Shown: positions 53,315-62,654, numbered from the stretch's first letter. The stretch: DNA of 64,000 nt from Nocardia flavorosea NBRC 108225 (GCF_001613385.1 NZ_BDCG01000002.1:620001-684000); one strand, 5' to 3'. A program made the numbers and translations. Notes: generated by a model from the sequence alone, not told the origin.

Positions 53315-54154
53315 CTAATCGTGAGTGGGTAGCCGTGGCCACTGGCGTCCACTATGGGCCAAGGTGGCGGGGTCCGTGGTGAGCAGCGTGCCGGCCTCAC
53401 CCGATTCGCGCACCGTGCTCGCCGCGGCGACACTGCGCACCTCGAGCTCGGCCACACCGACCAGCACCACGAGGCCCACGACGACCAGCGCCACCGTGGT
53501 CAGCAGCGGGGTGAGCAGTTCGACGGGCGCAACGCCCTCGGGTAGCCCGTGGTGTTGCCCGTGGTGCGCGCTCATGGACGCCATACCGGTGTAATGCATA
53601 CCGCAGACCGCGACCCCCATGATCAGCGCCGCGCCGACGGTATTGCCCCAGCCCTGCACGTGCAGCATGAACCACAGCGCGGCGGTGGCCGCGACCACCG
53701 CGATCGCGATGGACAGCAGGACCAGGCCGGTGCTGTATTCCATATCGACGCCGGTGCTCATCGCAGCCATACCCAGGTAGTGCATGGCCACCACGCCGAG
53801 ACCGGTGATAGCGCCGCCGAGGGGCAGTGCGACCGCCTCCCGGTGCCCCCGGACGACGATCACCAGCCCGATCAGCACCACGACGATCGCAATCACCGCG
53901 CTGAGCAGAGTCATCGGCATGTTGTACCGGATGCTCGTACCGTCGATGGTGAAGCCGAGCATCGCCGTGAAATGCATAACCCAGATTCCGGCCCCACCCA
54001 GCGCGATGGCTGCCGCGACCAGCCAGCCGTAGGCAGGGCTCGCCGTACGTGCGCGGACGGCGCAGCGCAGGCCGAGCACCGAGCCTATGAACGACATCAC
54101 ATAGGCAAGGACAGGAGTCACCCAGCCATTGCTGAAGTGCTCGAGTTGTAGCAC
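53315..54154 (-). CDS. MHYT domain integral membrane sensor protein (second copy)
   Basis: A 279-residue seven-helix MHYT protein, paralogue of the one at 10814. Signature repeats VMHFTAMLGF, AMHYLGMAAM and GMHYTGMASM are intact, followed by a His-rich loop (HHGQHHG) that could add metal binding. It carries a longer hydrophilic C-terminal tail than its paralogue (about 50 residues). Start GTG 54154 with GGAG upstream. No signalling domain is fused and no obvious partner is adjacent. Confidence 0.87.
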   Translation of the reverse strand: MLQLEHFSNGWVTPVLAYVMSFIGSVLGLRCAVRARTASPAYGWLVAAAIALGGAGIWVMHFTAMLGFTIDGTSIRYNMPMTLLSAVIAIVVVLIGLVIVVRGHREAVALPLGGAITGLGVVAMHYLGMAAMSTGVDMEYSTGLVLLSIAIAVVAATAALWFMLHVQGWGNTVGAALIMGVAVCGMHYTGMASMSAHHGQHHGLPEGVAPVELLTPLLTTVALVVVGLVVLVGVAELEVRSVAAASTVRESGEAGTLLTTDPATLAHSGRQWPRLPTHD

Positions 54155-54315
54155 GTCTCTCTACTCCGCTTGTACTAGTCGATTTCCGAACCACAGCCAC
54201 GCAGGCAGAAGTTCGATGTTCCCGAAGCCGGGCTACAAAGTAAAAATTTCACCTCAGACGGGTATGCGCCCGCCACCTGATGTCACAACTGGGCTACCCG
54301 GCCCGAAGCGGTGAA

Positions 54316-56010
54316 TCAGCCCAGGAGATACGCCGGGGTGGCCGGGGGAACGACGTTGTACACGAAGTTCTGCCGCAACTGGTGGTACGGCTCGCCCTCG
54401 GCGAAGAAGTTCCGACGCATATGTGCCAGCTCCTCGGACCGGTAATCGGCCAGCGGTTTGACCGCTTCGTCCGCTTCCCGCTGCCGTTTCTTCGCCGTCA
54501 GACGGCCCTCCAGCTCCGGCGAATCGGCGAGCAGGGACGCTTCCCGGCGCACCCACTCACGGAATTCGGCGGTACCGCCCGCCCCGACCCGGTCCACCAG
54601 GCCGATGGCCGCGGCCGCGCCGGCCCCGACCGGCAGGGTCTCCCTGGTCAACCGCGCGGCCTCGGTCGCCCCCACGCGGCGCGGCAGCGAATACGTCCAG
54701 TATTCCGACCCGTACAGGCCCATGAGCCGGTAGTGCGGATTGAGCACGACCGATTCACGGCACCACACCTCGTCGGCGGCCAGCGCGAGCATCACCCCAC
54801 CGGCCGCCGCGTTCCCGGTCAAGGCCGAGATCACCAGTTTGTCCGTCGTGGTGAGAATGGCCTCCACCAGATCGTTCATCGCGGTGATGTTGCGCCACGA
54901 TTCCTCGGCCGGATCCTCGGCCCCCTCGATGACATTGAGATGGATCCCGTTGGAGAAGAAGTCGCGGGCGGGGCCCAGTACCAGCGCACGGATCGGCCGC
55001 GCACAGGCCTGCCGGTAGGCCGCGAGCAGGCGCCGGCACTGCACGGTACTCATGGCACCGCCGGCAAAGGCGAATTCCAGATAGCCGACGGACCCCTGCT
55101 CGTAATAGCTCAGTTCCGACCAGGTATCGCGGACCGCTGCTTCGGCGGGTGTGACCGGTACCTCGGGAACATCCCCGGGCAGGTCGGTGCCGAGCGCATG
55201 GGTGGCGGGTCGTTTGAAAGTCGCCGGTCCGCCCGGTTTCCGGCGCCGCCGCAGCTGCGGCAGCCAGACCGCGCCGTCGACAGTGGCCCGGCAGATCGCC
55301 CCGTCGCGAGTGGCGACGACGGCCCCGGGGGTGCCCCGCAACCGGTCCTCGTGGTGACCGCCGTGGAGGAAATACTCCCGGCCGTACAGTTCGTCGAGCA
55401 CTCCCGGCTGCGAATCGGCGGCGCGCAGTTTACGCAGGACAGAAGCGGTGTCCTCGCTATCCCAGTCGATCCGGCGGTACTGCTGGGAATGATAGGGCCG
55501 CAACTGCCCGCGCACATCGGGACGGCTGTAATCCAAAGGCTCGGGCCCGAATTCACCGCCGGCGAACCGGTCGACGGCCAGCAGTACCGCGGTCACGGCG
55601 GCATCGGAGACCTCGTTGCGGTACAGCTCGCTCTTCCCGCAGGCTGCCACCGGGAACCGCACGGATGCCCAGATCGGGCCCGCGTCCATTTCCGCGACGG
55701 CCTGCAGTACCGTGACGCCCCACTCCCTGGCACCGGTGCTGATCGCCCAGTCGAGCGAGGAGGGCCCGCGGTCCCCCTTCGGGCCGGGATGCACGATGAG
55801 TACGGTATGCGCGGTCCAGATGTCTTCCGGGATCGCCGTCGTCAGCATCGGCGCCACGATGAGGTCGGGGCGGAAATGCGTGACCCGAGCCCGCAGCAGA
55901 TCGTCGCCGAGTGCCAGTTCGACCCCTACCTCGTGCCCGCGACCGCGTAACTCGGTGTGCACGCGCTGCGTGAGACTGTTGAATGCGCTGGCGACGAGCA
56001 GGACGCGCAA
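54316..56010 (-). CDS. hypX: hydrogenase maturation protein HypX/HoxX
   Basis: A 564-residue two-domain enzyme. The N-terminal half is formyltransferase-like (LVASAFNSLTQRV, VLIVHPGPKGDRGPSSLDW), the C-terminal half enoyl-CoA hydratase-like (LVLGPARDFFSNGIHLNVIE, NAAAGGVMLALAADEVW). In known cases it turns formyl-tetrahydrofolate via formyl-CoA into the CO ligand of oxygen-tolerant [NiFe] hydrogenases. No hydrogenase or other hyp gene lies within the window. The start is TTG 56010 with GGAGG at a normal distance. Confidence 0.9.
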   Translation of the reverse strand: MRVLLVASAFNSLTQRVHTELRGRGHEVGVELALGDDLLRARVTHFRPDLIVAPMLTTAIPEDIWTAHTVLIVHPGPKGDRGPSSLDWAISTGAREWGVTVLQAVAEMDAGPIWASVRFPVAACGKSELYRNEVSDAAVTAVLLAVDRFAGGEFGPEPLDYSRPDVRGQLRPYHSQQYRRIDWDSEDTASVLRKLRAADSQPGVLDELYGREYFLHGGHHEDRLRGTPGAVVATRDGAICRATVDGAVWLPQLRRRRKPGGPATFKRPATHALGTDLPGDVPEVPVTPAEAAVRDTWSELSYYEQGSVGYLEFAFAGGAMSTVQCRRLLAAYRQACARPIRALVLGPARDFFSNGIHLNVIEGAEDPAEESWRNITAMNDLVEAILTTTDKLVISALTGNAAAGGVMLALAADEVWCRESVVLNPHYRLMGLYGSEYWTYSLPRRVGATEAARLTRETLPVGAGAAAAIGLVDRVGAGGTAEFREWVRREASLLADSPELEGRLTAKKRQREADEAVKPLADYRSEELAHMRRNFFAEGEPYHQLRQNFVYNVVPPATPAYLLG

Positions 56011-56403
56011 GGTTTTTCCTCCATCGGGTGAGATCTGTTCGATCCCAAAGTATTGTTTCGATTCCCGACAAAGCTAATCCCCCGGCGCGCCGGCCGCAGT
56101 CCGGGGTGATCCCCGCAACATCTCAGCGTACGACGTATCCGTCCATCGCCCAAGACATTCCGCCCCTTCCTGGCCGGAAGAGCCACTCGCACGCAGTCCT
56201 GCGGCGGGCGTCCGCCCCACGGCCCACGACCGATTGCGCCTCCGGAACAGCGGTACGAATGATCTCGCCGGTGTACCCGTTCCCCCGGGGCACGGTGGCT
56301 CCGGGCCCGTTCGACGGCCGGGTTGTCTACGGCCATATCGTGAAACGATGCCGCCCCCGACCGTTGATTCGGTCGGGGGCGGCGTTCGGTGTCACGCGGG
56401 CGA
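56011..56403. other. intergenic with a terminator
   Basis: About 390 bp upstream of hypX. It holds the hypX promoter near 56050-56070 (AT-rich) and the terminator at 56350-56383. No complete gene is seen. Confidence 0.5.
56350..56383 (-). terminator. strong hairpin terminator
   Basis: A 14-bp perfect stem GCCGCCCCCGACCG/CGGTCGGGGGCGGC with loop TTGATT, 20 bp past the stop of the gene stub at 56404. Confidence 0.8.
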
Positions 56404-56499
56404 TCAGGCCCCGTTCTTCGCGGCCAGCGCCTTGGCTTCGCGGCGGCGGCGGTGCAGGATCGGCTCGATCTTCCCACTGGGAAGGTCGTCACGCCGTAG
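56404..56499 (-). pseudogene. 3' stub of a truncated gene
   Basis: A 31-codon leftward frame ending at 56404, without a start, encodes protein-like sequence: LPSGKIEPILHRRRREAKAL. The P-x-G-K-I pattern near a C-terminus resembles the last conserved motif (A10, catalytic Lys) of AMP-forming acyl-CoA ligases, though it is too short for certainty. A good terminator follows it. It lies in the same frame as, and directly after, the marR stop codon. It looks like the tail of an older gene cut off when the cluster to its right arrived. Confidence 0.45.
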
Positions 56500-57114
56500 C
56501 TATCGAGGAGCCCGGCGAGGCCAAGCCACCCCCTGCCGATTCTCGACATCGGAGTTGAATCTGCACAGGTAGGCGGCGAATGCGGTCACATCGTCACTAT
56601 TCCAGTCCTGCAGGACCTCGGCCACGAACTCCCGGTGGGCGCGACGCTGCTCCGCAAGCCGCTGCCTGCCTCGGTCTGTCAGCTCGTACTTCCGGGCCAG
56701 ACCGCCGGCAGGGTCCGGAGTTCTCTGCAGAATTCCTGCGCGCACTGCTGCAGAGGCTTGCCGGGTCAGTGTGGAAGGATTCAGGCCCAGTGCCCCGCTG
56801 AGCTCGTTGATCGACATCGGTCTCTCGGCGTCGATACGGGACAACAACAGATAGGCGCTCCGGTCCAGCACCGGCTCGCCTCTATGGCGCGAGGCGGTAC
56901 TGAACCGGCTGAAGATCATGGTCTCGAACTCGACCAGATCCATCGCATCACCCACGCGCGCATCTCCCTTCCGGCCGGCACGACGATTCGATGGCGTCTT
57001 CTCGAAGTCCGCGGCGCGTAGTTCCGCCGCCACGGACGCGTCGACCTCAGGGGGAGTTGTCGATGGATCGGCGATACGGCTGTCGTCGTCGATGTCGGCG
57101 ACCGCCCCACGCAC
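56500..57114 (-). CDS. MarR family transcriptional regulator
   Basis: A 204-residue regulator with a winged helix-turn-helix (about 85-150: LLSRIDAERPMSINELSGALGLNPSTLTRQASAAVRAGI and the wing). An N-terminal extension of about 57 residues is unusual for MarR, so ATG 56943 is an alternative start; GTG 57114 is kept because GAGGAG overlaps the SDR stop before it. The last ten residues (VAWPRRAPR) look unlike a MarR end and may result from a junction. It is the last gene of the lux-like leftward series and its probable local regulator. Confidence 0.8.
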   Translation of the reverse strand: MRGAVADIDDDSRIADPSTTPPEVDASVAAELRAADFEKTPSNRRAGRKGDARVGDAMDLVEFETMIFSRFSTASRHRGEPVLDRSAYLLLSRIDAERPMSINELSGALGLNPSTLTRQASAAVRAGILQRTPDPAGGLARKYELTDRGRQRLAEQRRAHREFVAEVLQDWNSDDVTAFAAYLCRFNSDVENRQGVAWPRRAPR

Positions 57115-57123
57115 ATCGGCTCC

Positions 57124-57900
57124 TCAGAGCTTGGGTTCCGCGAGCACTGCACTGACGCCGGCGTCCACCGGCAGTGCGACACCGGTTATCCCCGCGGCAT
57201 CGGGCGAAGCCAAGAACGCGACGGCGGCCGCGATGTCCTCGGGTCGCCCGATCCGGCGCAACGGCAACTGGTCGGCGTAGGCATCCAGTCCACCGATCTG
57301 CTCCAGGTACGACTCAAACGCCGGGGTCCGCACCGAGCCCGGTACCACCGCGTTGACCCGCACTCCGTAGGCACCGGCCTCGACTGCCGCTTCCCGGGTC
57401 AACTGGATTACGCCGGCCTTCGCGACGCCGTAGTAGGGCACGACGCCGGGCACCTTCCGCACACCCGCCAACGACGCCGTGTTGACGATCGCGCCGCTAC
57501 GTTGCTCCGCCATCACACGCAGGGCGGCGCGGATACCGCGAAACGTGGCACCGAGATTTCCGTCGATACCACGCTGCCAGTCGTCGTCGCCCAGGTCGAC
57601 GAGCGTTCCCCGCCTTCCGAAACCGACGTTGTTGTGCAGAACATCGAGCCGCCCGTGGCGCCGGACCGTTCCGTCGACCAATTCGTCCAGGAATTCCGGC
57701 TCGAGCACGTCACCGGCGATCGCCTCGCCACGGGCGCCCGTGGTCATGATCTCCGCGACGGTCTCCTCCGCCGCGTCCTTGCGTATATCGGCGACGACGA
57801 CCACCGCACCCTCGGCTGCGAGACGTAATGCCGCGGCCCGCCCGATTCCTGAACCGGCACCGGTCACGATCGCGACTGTTCCCTCGAACCTGTCCACCAT
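57124..57900 (-). CDS. SDR family oxidoreductase of the lux-like cluster
   Basis: A 258-residue classical SDR: TGAGSGIG (residues about 13-20), ADI after strand 2 (favouring NAD), NNVG, Ser in NTASLAG, Y-x3-K as YGVAK, and VPGSVRTPAF. It would oxidise an alcohol or reduce a carbonyl in the pathway of the cluster. MarR follows 9 bp downstream; the SnoaL-like gene is 51 bp upstream. ATG with AGAGGGACC upstream. Confidence 0.92.
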   Translation of the reverse strand: MVDRFEGTVAIVTGAGSGIGRAAALRLAAEGAVVVVADIRKDAAEETVAEIMTTGARGEAIAGDVLEPEFLDELVDGTVRRHGRLDVLHNNVGFGRRGTLVDLGDDDWQRGIDGNLGATFRGIRAALRVMAEQRSGAIVNTASLAGVRKVPGVVPYYGVAKAGVIQLTREAAVEAGAYGVRVNAVVPGSVRTPAFESYLEQIGGLDAYADQLPLRRIGRPEDIAAAVAFLASPDAAGITGVALPVDAGVSAVLAEPKL

Positions 57901-57951
57901 GGTCCCTCTCCTTCCGCGGACAGGTGCCCGCGATGTTTCCTCAGCTCGGTA

Positions 57952-58581
57952 CTAGACTTCACGGCGGTCCATCGGCACCTGCTCCGGAGAACCGTCTGCG
58001 GGCCGACCGTGCCGGTCGTACGTGCCGACCGGATCCGCAGTCAGCGCACCGACGTCGCCTCCGGCCCAGAACGTGCCCCACTCCGGGTCGATCGAGGGCA
58101 GCGCTGGACGGCGTCCTGCCGTCCCCCAGCTGTCGAAACCGACCGCTTGGGGATGCTCCGTGATGTCCGCTGCGTACCAGTGATACTCGCGGCGGCTCTC
58201 GAAGAGCCACTCACCGTCCACTCGCCGATAGTCGTCGTCGTAGCGGATCGCCATAACTATCCAGCGGTCCCCCACCTCGTGCTCCGCACGGCAGTAGACA
58301 CTCCCCCGGGCTCGGACCGGACCGTCCGCGCCATCGGGCCCGAGCTCGATCCGATGTCCGCAGATCAGGTGCACCGACCGGTAGAACCACCGCACCTGTG
58401 GCTCGATGTAGGCCTTCAGAGCCTCTCGGCCCGATCCGTGTCTGCCCATATTCACATCGGGCACGAACAGCTGCGTCCACGCATCGATATCGCGCCGGTC
58501 CACCGCGAGGGCGTAGCGAATGGGTAGCTGCCCGATCTCCCATTGGGCTTCGAGCCGGGCCAGCCTCGCAGCGTCGCTCAT
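57952..58581 (-). CDS. SnoaL-like/NTF2-like domain protein
   Basis: A 209-residue protein whose first 140 residues form an NTF2/SnoaL-like cone fold (EIGQLPIRYALAVDRRDIDAWTQLFVPDV, then VRARGSVYCRAEHE and WLFESRREYHWYAADI). Members are small enzymes such as dehydratases, isomerases and ring-hydroxylating subunits. The C-terminal 60 residues are extra and Pro/Gly-rich. ATGA overlap with the flavin monooxygenase gene means coupled translation, so it probably acts on that enzyme's product. Confidence 0.85.
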   Translation of the reverse strand: MSDAARLARLEAQWEIGQLPIRYALAVDRRDIDAWTQLFVPDVNMGRHGSGREALKAYIEPQVRWFYRSVHLICGHRIELGPDGADGPVRARGSVYCRAEHEVGDRWIVMAIRYDDDYRRVDGEWLFESRREYHWYAADITEHPQAVGFDSWGTAGRRPALPSIDPEWGTFWAGGDVGALTADPVGTYDRHGRPADGSPEQVPMDRREV

Positions 58582-59597
58582 CGGGTAACTCCTGCGGTTT
58601 CGTGCTCGGTACTCGGCTTGATCTCACGCAACAACGGCGCCAGGTCCGTCGCGACGGCACGAATATTCGCCGCCACCTGGTCGGCCTGCATCCCGGGTAG
58701 GGCCGCCCAGAAGTACACCGTGTCGACCGGCGCCCCGGCGGTGAAGTCGCGCACGAATTCGGCGACCTCGGCAGCTGTGCCGAAGACGAAATAGTCGGTG
58801 GATGTCCGGCCGCGGGGCCGCCGGTCGCGGAGCACGTCCGGATCGACCGGCTTGTACGGCGGCAGATCGGAATACCCCATCCGCCCGTGCAGCCGGTAGG
58901 AGTTCGCCTGCTCGGCGAGGTGCTCGCGGACGATCGGCCAGTCCCGCTCGGGGTCGTCGCTGATCCACGCCTGAATACCACCGCCCATGCGCGCGATCGA
59001 AGGATCGTGCCCACCTTCGATCAGGCCGAGTCGATAGGGCTCCCAGTTCCGCGCATCGGGTGACAGCAGAAACTCGCCCAGGCGCCCCGCGCGACGCGCA
59101 CCCTTCGGTCCGAGGTAGCCCATCCAGATCGGTACACGGGGTTGAGCCGGCGAGGGCGTGACGGCGCGACTCGACCACAACTCTCGAATGCGCCGAGCCC
59201 GATCGTCGTTGACTCCGTACCGGGTTCCCAGGTCGGCGTGGTAGAGATCGAACTCGGGCGGGCGATACCCCGCGCCGAGTCCCAGATCGAGCCGGCCGCC
59301 GCTGAGCAGATCGACGACGGCCGCTTGCTCGGCCAGTTCGGCCGCTTCGTGCAGTGGCGCCACGACCACCCCGGTGCCCAGTCGAACCCTGCGGGTGCGG
59401 GCCGCCGCGGCACCGAGCAAGGTCAACGGCGCCGGTAGGTAGTCGTCGGAGAAGCCGTGGTGCTCGGTCACCCAGATGCTGTCGAGGCCCTGGTGCTCGA
59501 TCTCCTCGCACAACTCCGGGAACGCCCCGTACAACTCGACGGGATCGCGTCGCCACTTCATCGGGTTACGCATGTCGAAGTAGACACCAACGTCCAC
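58578..59597 (-). CDS. luciferase-like (LLM class) flavin-dependent monooxygenase
   Basis: A 339-residue TIM-barrel enzyme of the bacterial luciferase family. It keeps the EHH motif (VTEHHGFSDDYLPAPL, residues about 43-58) that carries the catalytic histidine in LuxA, then LGTGVVVAPLHEAAELAEQAAVVDLLSGGRLDLGLGAGY, a family hallmark. Such enzymes use FMNH2 or F420. It stands downstream of LuxC- and LuxE-like genes, so an aldehyde is a candidate substrate. No LuxB-like second subunit and no flavin reductase are seen nearby. Its own promoter lies in the 292-bp gap upstream. Confidence 0.92.
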   Translation of the reverse strand: MDVGVYFDMRNPMKWRRDPVELYGAFPELCEEIEHQGLDSIWVTEHHGFSDDYLPAPLTLLGAAAARTRRVRLGTGVVVAPLHEAAELAEQAAVVDLLSGGRLDLGLGAGYRPPEFDLYHADLGTRYGVNDDRARRIRELWSSRAVTPSPAQPRVPIWMGYLGPKGARRAGRLGEFLLSPDARNWEPYRLGLIEGGHDPSIARMGGGIQAWISDDPERDWPIVREHLAEQANSYRLHGRMGYSDLPPYKPVDPDVLRDRRPRGRTSTDYFVFGTAAEVAEFVRDFTAGAPVDTVYFWAALPGMQADQVAANIRAVATDLAPLLREIKPSTEHETAGVTR

Positions 59598-59889
59598 AGG
59601 ACTTCCCCTTTCACCGGGCCGAGGCCCGGGTGCCGACGCTTATTCGATCCGCTCGGGGGCTGAGGCGCGGGGCAACGTGCCACGCATCTCTCGGCCGCCC
59701 ACCCACCGCATAATAGCTAACTAATTGAGTTATTTCACATGCGGGGTTTCCGGCCCGAAATGCCACCGCCACGCATACGGGGCCGGTTGCGGTCGTGAAA
59801 CGACGCCCCGAACCTCGATACCCGCGGCATGGCCAGGCCCAGCGCCGCCGGCAACCGGCGCACTTCGGCACGCCGATGAACGCGCTACC
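59598..59889. other. 292-bp gap with a promoter for the monooxygenase unit
   Basis: Between the luxC-like stop and the monooxygenase start. The only AT-rich part is 59710-59740, described separately. No gene is seen. Confidence 0.55.
59710..59732 (-). promoter_or_regulatory. leftward promoter with an inverted repeat
   Basis: TATTAT on the minus strand (59715-59710) is a near-consensus -10. Directly upstream lies TAACT-AATTG-AGTTA (59718-59732), a 5-5-5 inverted repeat in the spacer; its AT-rich dyad is of the type MarR proteins bind. Confidence 0.55.
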
Positions 59890-61284
59890 TCAGCCCTCGT
59901 CGTTGACCCAGCGGACGAACCGCGCGAGTGGCATGAATCCGTCGTGTGGCAGGCCTTGCTCCACACCGCCGGCTCCACCGAGTTCCACGATCCGCTGCAC
60001 CCCCATGGCAGCGAGCGGGTCGCGCAACCGTTCCTTGCGGTGCGGCGGATACACCCCGACTGTCTGGGTGGCGACATTCGCAAACGTCACCGCGTCGCTC
60101 AGATCCGCGACCGGGACAACGTTGACCGTCCGCATATCGGGGTGGAAGTCGACCGGGTCCTCGGAGCGGATCACCACCCCGGACCCCGCGTAATCACCCC
60201 AGACCCGGTAGAAATCGTCCAGTCCCCGCAGGCCTTCGATCTCCTCCCGCAGATCGGGTCCGAGCGGCCGGCCCGCAGCGCTGGCGGTAGGGCGGGCCAC
60301 TCCCATCCGTTCACAGAGAAGTGCGCAGTAGCGATCGGCGTCCTCCGTGGTTCCTTCGATGAACTGGAACCGGGACGCGGCGCAGGCCTGCTGCTCTACC
60401 AGGGTCGCGTCTGTCGCGGCGCGATCGGCCACAGCCCGAAGCGTTTCTTCCGAATCGAAGGCCTCGCGCCCGATCAGCGAAATCGAGGTCTTCGGATCGA
60501 AGGCGACGAGCTCGAAACCCGGACCGATGTACTTCTGCGCGTTGACGATCGTCGAACCGCCGCCCCATGCGACCAGTTTGTCGAAGAACTGCGGGCGGAA
60601 CAGCGTGCCCTCGATCTTCGCATCGCCGCCACGCCAGTAGGCGGCCGAGAACGAACGCGTGACCGGATGCCCCGGCGCCACCGCGGCGAGCGCCCGCAAC
60701 AGCGCAGGGGCGGTGAAGAGATCGTTCGAGGGAATCTTGATCAGGTTCAGTCCCTTGATCAGTGCGCCGCGAACGATCGTCTGCGCGGCGACACCGGGCG
60801 CATTACCCGCGATGACATGAACGAGGCGCGGCGGAAAAGCTCGTACCCGATGCGTTCGCCCACTGGGCGTATCGGTGATCACCCGCCAGCCGTCGATGAC
60901 GTCCTTACCACCGAGTTCGTTATCGATCTGGAATTCCATGGACCGGCGCGTGAACACCTTGGGCAGATTTTCGTAGGACCGTTCGACCACCTCTGCGGGC
61001 AACGGGCTGGTCCGCTTGGCGAACACCATCGCCTTCGCGAACTCTCCGTCCACATCTTTCGCGATCCACTGTCCGACCTCGGCCAGCACATCGATGATCT
61101 CGTCGACAGGTACATCGAAGGCGGGTCCCGGTTCGGCGCGGGTCCAGACGAGCTGGGTGAGATCCAGTTCGGGAGTCGCGAATCGACCCGTGCCCCGGCC
61201 GTACGTCAGGGCGGACCCGCTTTCTATCCGGCCCTTCACGATGTGGGGAACGGCAACCGGGCTGCTGTCCTGTGTGGTGGTCAT
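59890..61284 (-). CDS. LuxC-like acyl-CoA reductase
   Basis: A 464-residue long-chain acyl-CoA/acyl-protein reductase of the LuxC family, an ALDH-like fold that makes fatty aldehyde from an acyl thioester with NADPH. The catalytic cysteine is C301 in VEQQACAAS, equal to the LuxC motif; PPRLVHVIAGNAPGVAAQT and KTSISLIGREAF are further family blocks. ATG 61284 overlaps the luxE-like stop by 4 nt, so the two are coupled as in the lux fatty-acid reductase complex. No LuxD-like thioesterase is present. Confidence 0.9.
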   Translation of the reverse strand: MTTTQDSSPVAVPHIVKGRIESGSALTYGRGTGRFATPELDLTQLVWTRAEPGPAFDVPVDEIIDVLAEVGQWIAKDVDGEFAKAMVFAKRTSPLPAEVVERSYENLPKVFTRRSMEFQIDNELGGKDVIDGWRVITDTPSGRTHRVRAFPPRLVHVIAGNAPGVAAQTIVRGALIKGLNLIKIPSNDLFTAPALLRALAAVAPGHPVTRSFSAAYWRGGDAKIEGTLFRPQFFDKLVAWGGGSTIVNAQKYIGPGFELVAFDPKTSISLIGREAFDSEETLRAVADRAATDATLVEQQACAASRFQFIEGTTEDADRYCALLCERMGVARPTASAAGRPLGPDLREEIEGLRGLDDFYRVWGDYAGSGVVIRSEDPVDFHPDMRTVNVVPVADLSDAVTFANVATQTVGVYPPHRKERLRDPLAAMGVQRIVELGGAGGVEQGLPHDGFMPLARFVRWVNDEG

Positions 61285-62654
61285 GAGCCGACTACTCCTC
61301 GAATGTAGGCGTCGATGGTTCCGGCGCAGCCGATATGGTCGTCCTGGCCGGGCCGCGCGAACCGGGCGATGTTGTCCAGCAGGGTTTTTCCCGGTCGTCC
61401 ACATGGGCATCGGCCGGACAGGTCGATCGTCACCTTGTCTCCGGTGATGATGCCGCCCCAGCGGCCTTCGACACCGAGGTCGAGGAAGGCGAACCGCGCT
61501 TCGAGCCGCCCGTTCACGGCGTCGTCCGGGCCGAGCAGACGCTCACCGTTCTCGTCGAGCGGCAGCACGATGAGTCCGGGGGCGACGTGATACCGGCCGC
61601 CATCGCACATGGGCAGTGCCTGGGAAAGCTCCGTCATGCCGTAGGTGCCGGTCCGTACGACGTCCCCCCAGAAGCGCGCCACCTGATCCTTGTAGTCGGC
61701 CGGCAAGGCGACGCCCTTCACACCGCCCCCTGCGGAGACGATCGATTCGGGATGGAACTCGCCGTCGCCGATCCCGAGTTCGCGGGCCCGCTCCATGATC
61801 GCCATATGCTGGGCCCAGAGACCACTCACGCAGATCGGCTGGTCGCGATGTGCCAGCAAAGTATCGATGAACTTGTCGAGATCTGCCCGCATGCGAGCGG
61901 ATTTCGCGGCGTCCGCCGACTCCCTCTCGGCGATCTCGTCGGGAGTTGCCGTTCCCGCCGCCATTTTCGTACGGAACGCCGCTGCCTTGCTGACCTCGGA
62001 GATCAGCAACGGCTCATCCGACAGCGCGTGCACCGCACCGGGGCGAGCCCAGTTCTCGACACCCGTATGAAAGGCCTCGACGGCGCTGGTACGCCCGAAC
62101 GACGGCCCCATCCAGAACAGGACGTGGTCGTTGTCCGACCGGACGCGCGGCCAGCCGTGGGTGTATTTGAAGTGACGTGTTTTGCGCGCCCGGTCCGCCA
62201 TCGTGTGGTTGAGGAACGACACTTTTCCGCTCGTCCCGCTGGTCGCGATCACCGCGTGCCCGGCAGCCCACAATCGCTCGAGCCAGTCGTCGACGTCGGA
62301 GACTCCCTCGATATCCACGTCCGAGAAATCGTCCGCGGACAATGTCGACAGCCACTGGAGCATCTTGTCCCAGCGACCCTTGTCGTAGAACGATTGCGGA
62401 TAGGACTTGTACGCCGTGTGGGTGAACAGCAGCGGGACGATATCCGCGTAGGACCGGATGACGTCCACCCCGGCGTCCGTTGCGCGTTTGTCCAGCAGCG
62501 ATATCCGGTGGCGTTGCCGCTGGAACAGGTCGTCGGCCGCAGCGATCCGTTCGGCGTCGAGGTCGTCTCCGGTGAATGCGAAAGCCCTCTCGGGGTCTTC
62601 TATGAGGTTCAGCAAATCCATACGTGTCTTCGACAAGGACATTTCCCCTGACAT
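61281..62654 (-). CDS. LuxE-like acyl-protein synthetase
   Basis: A 457-residue AMP-forming ligase of the LuxE family. The ATP motif is IATSGTSGKVSFLNH (residues about 135-150), the aromatic GTYGMTELSQALP occurs near 335, and the C-terminal GRCPCGRPGKTLL carries cysteines near residues 420-425, the region where LuxE has its acyl-accepting Cys. LuxE activates a fatty acid as acyl-AMP, takes it onto Cys and hands it to LuxC. A carboxylate-activating ligase for another acid is the alternative. ATG 62654 lacks a clear ribosome binding site; ATG 62642 is possible. Confidence 0.85.
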   Translation of the reverse strand: MSGEMSLSKTRMDLLNLIEDPERAFAFTGDDLDAERIAAADDLFQRQRHRISLLDKRATDAGVDVIRSYADIVPLLFTHTAYKSYPQSFYDKGRWDKMLQWLSTLSADDFSDVDIEGVSDVDDWLERLWAAGHAVIATSGTSGKVSFLNHTMADRARKTRHFKYTHGWPRVRSDNDHVLFWMGPSFGRTSAVEAFHTGVENWARPGAVHALSDEPLLISEVSKAAAFRTKMAAGTATPDEIAERESADAAKSARMRADLDKFIDTLLAHRDQPICVSGLWAQHMAIMERARELGIGDGEFHPESIVSAGGGVKGVALPADYKDQVARFWGDVVRTGTYGMTELSQALPMCDGGRYHVAPGLIVLPLDENGERLLGPDDAVNGRLEARFAFLDLGVEGRWGGIITGDKVTIDLSGRCPCGRPGKTLLDNIARFARPGQDDHIGCAGTIDAYIRGVVGS

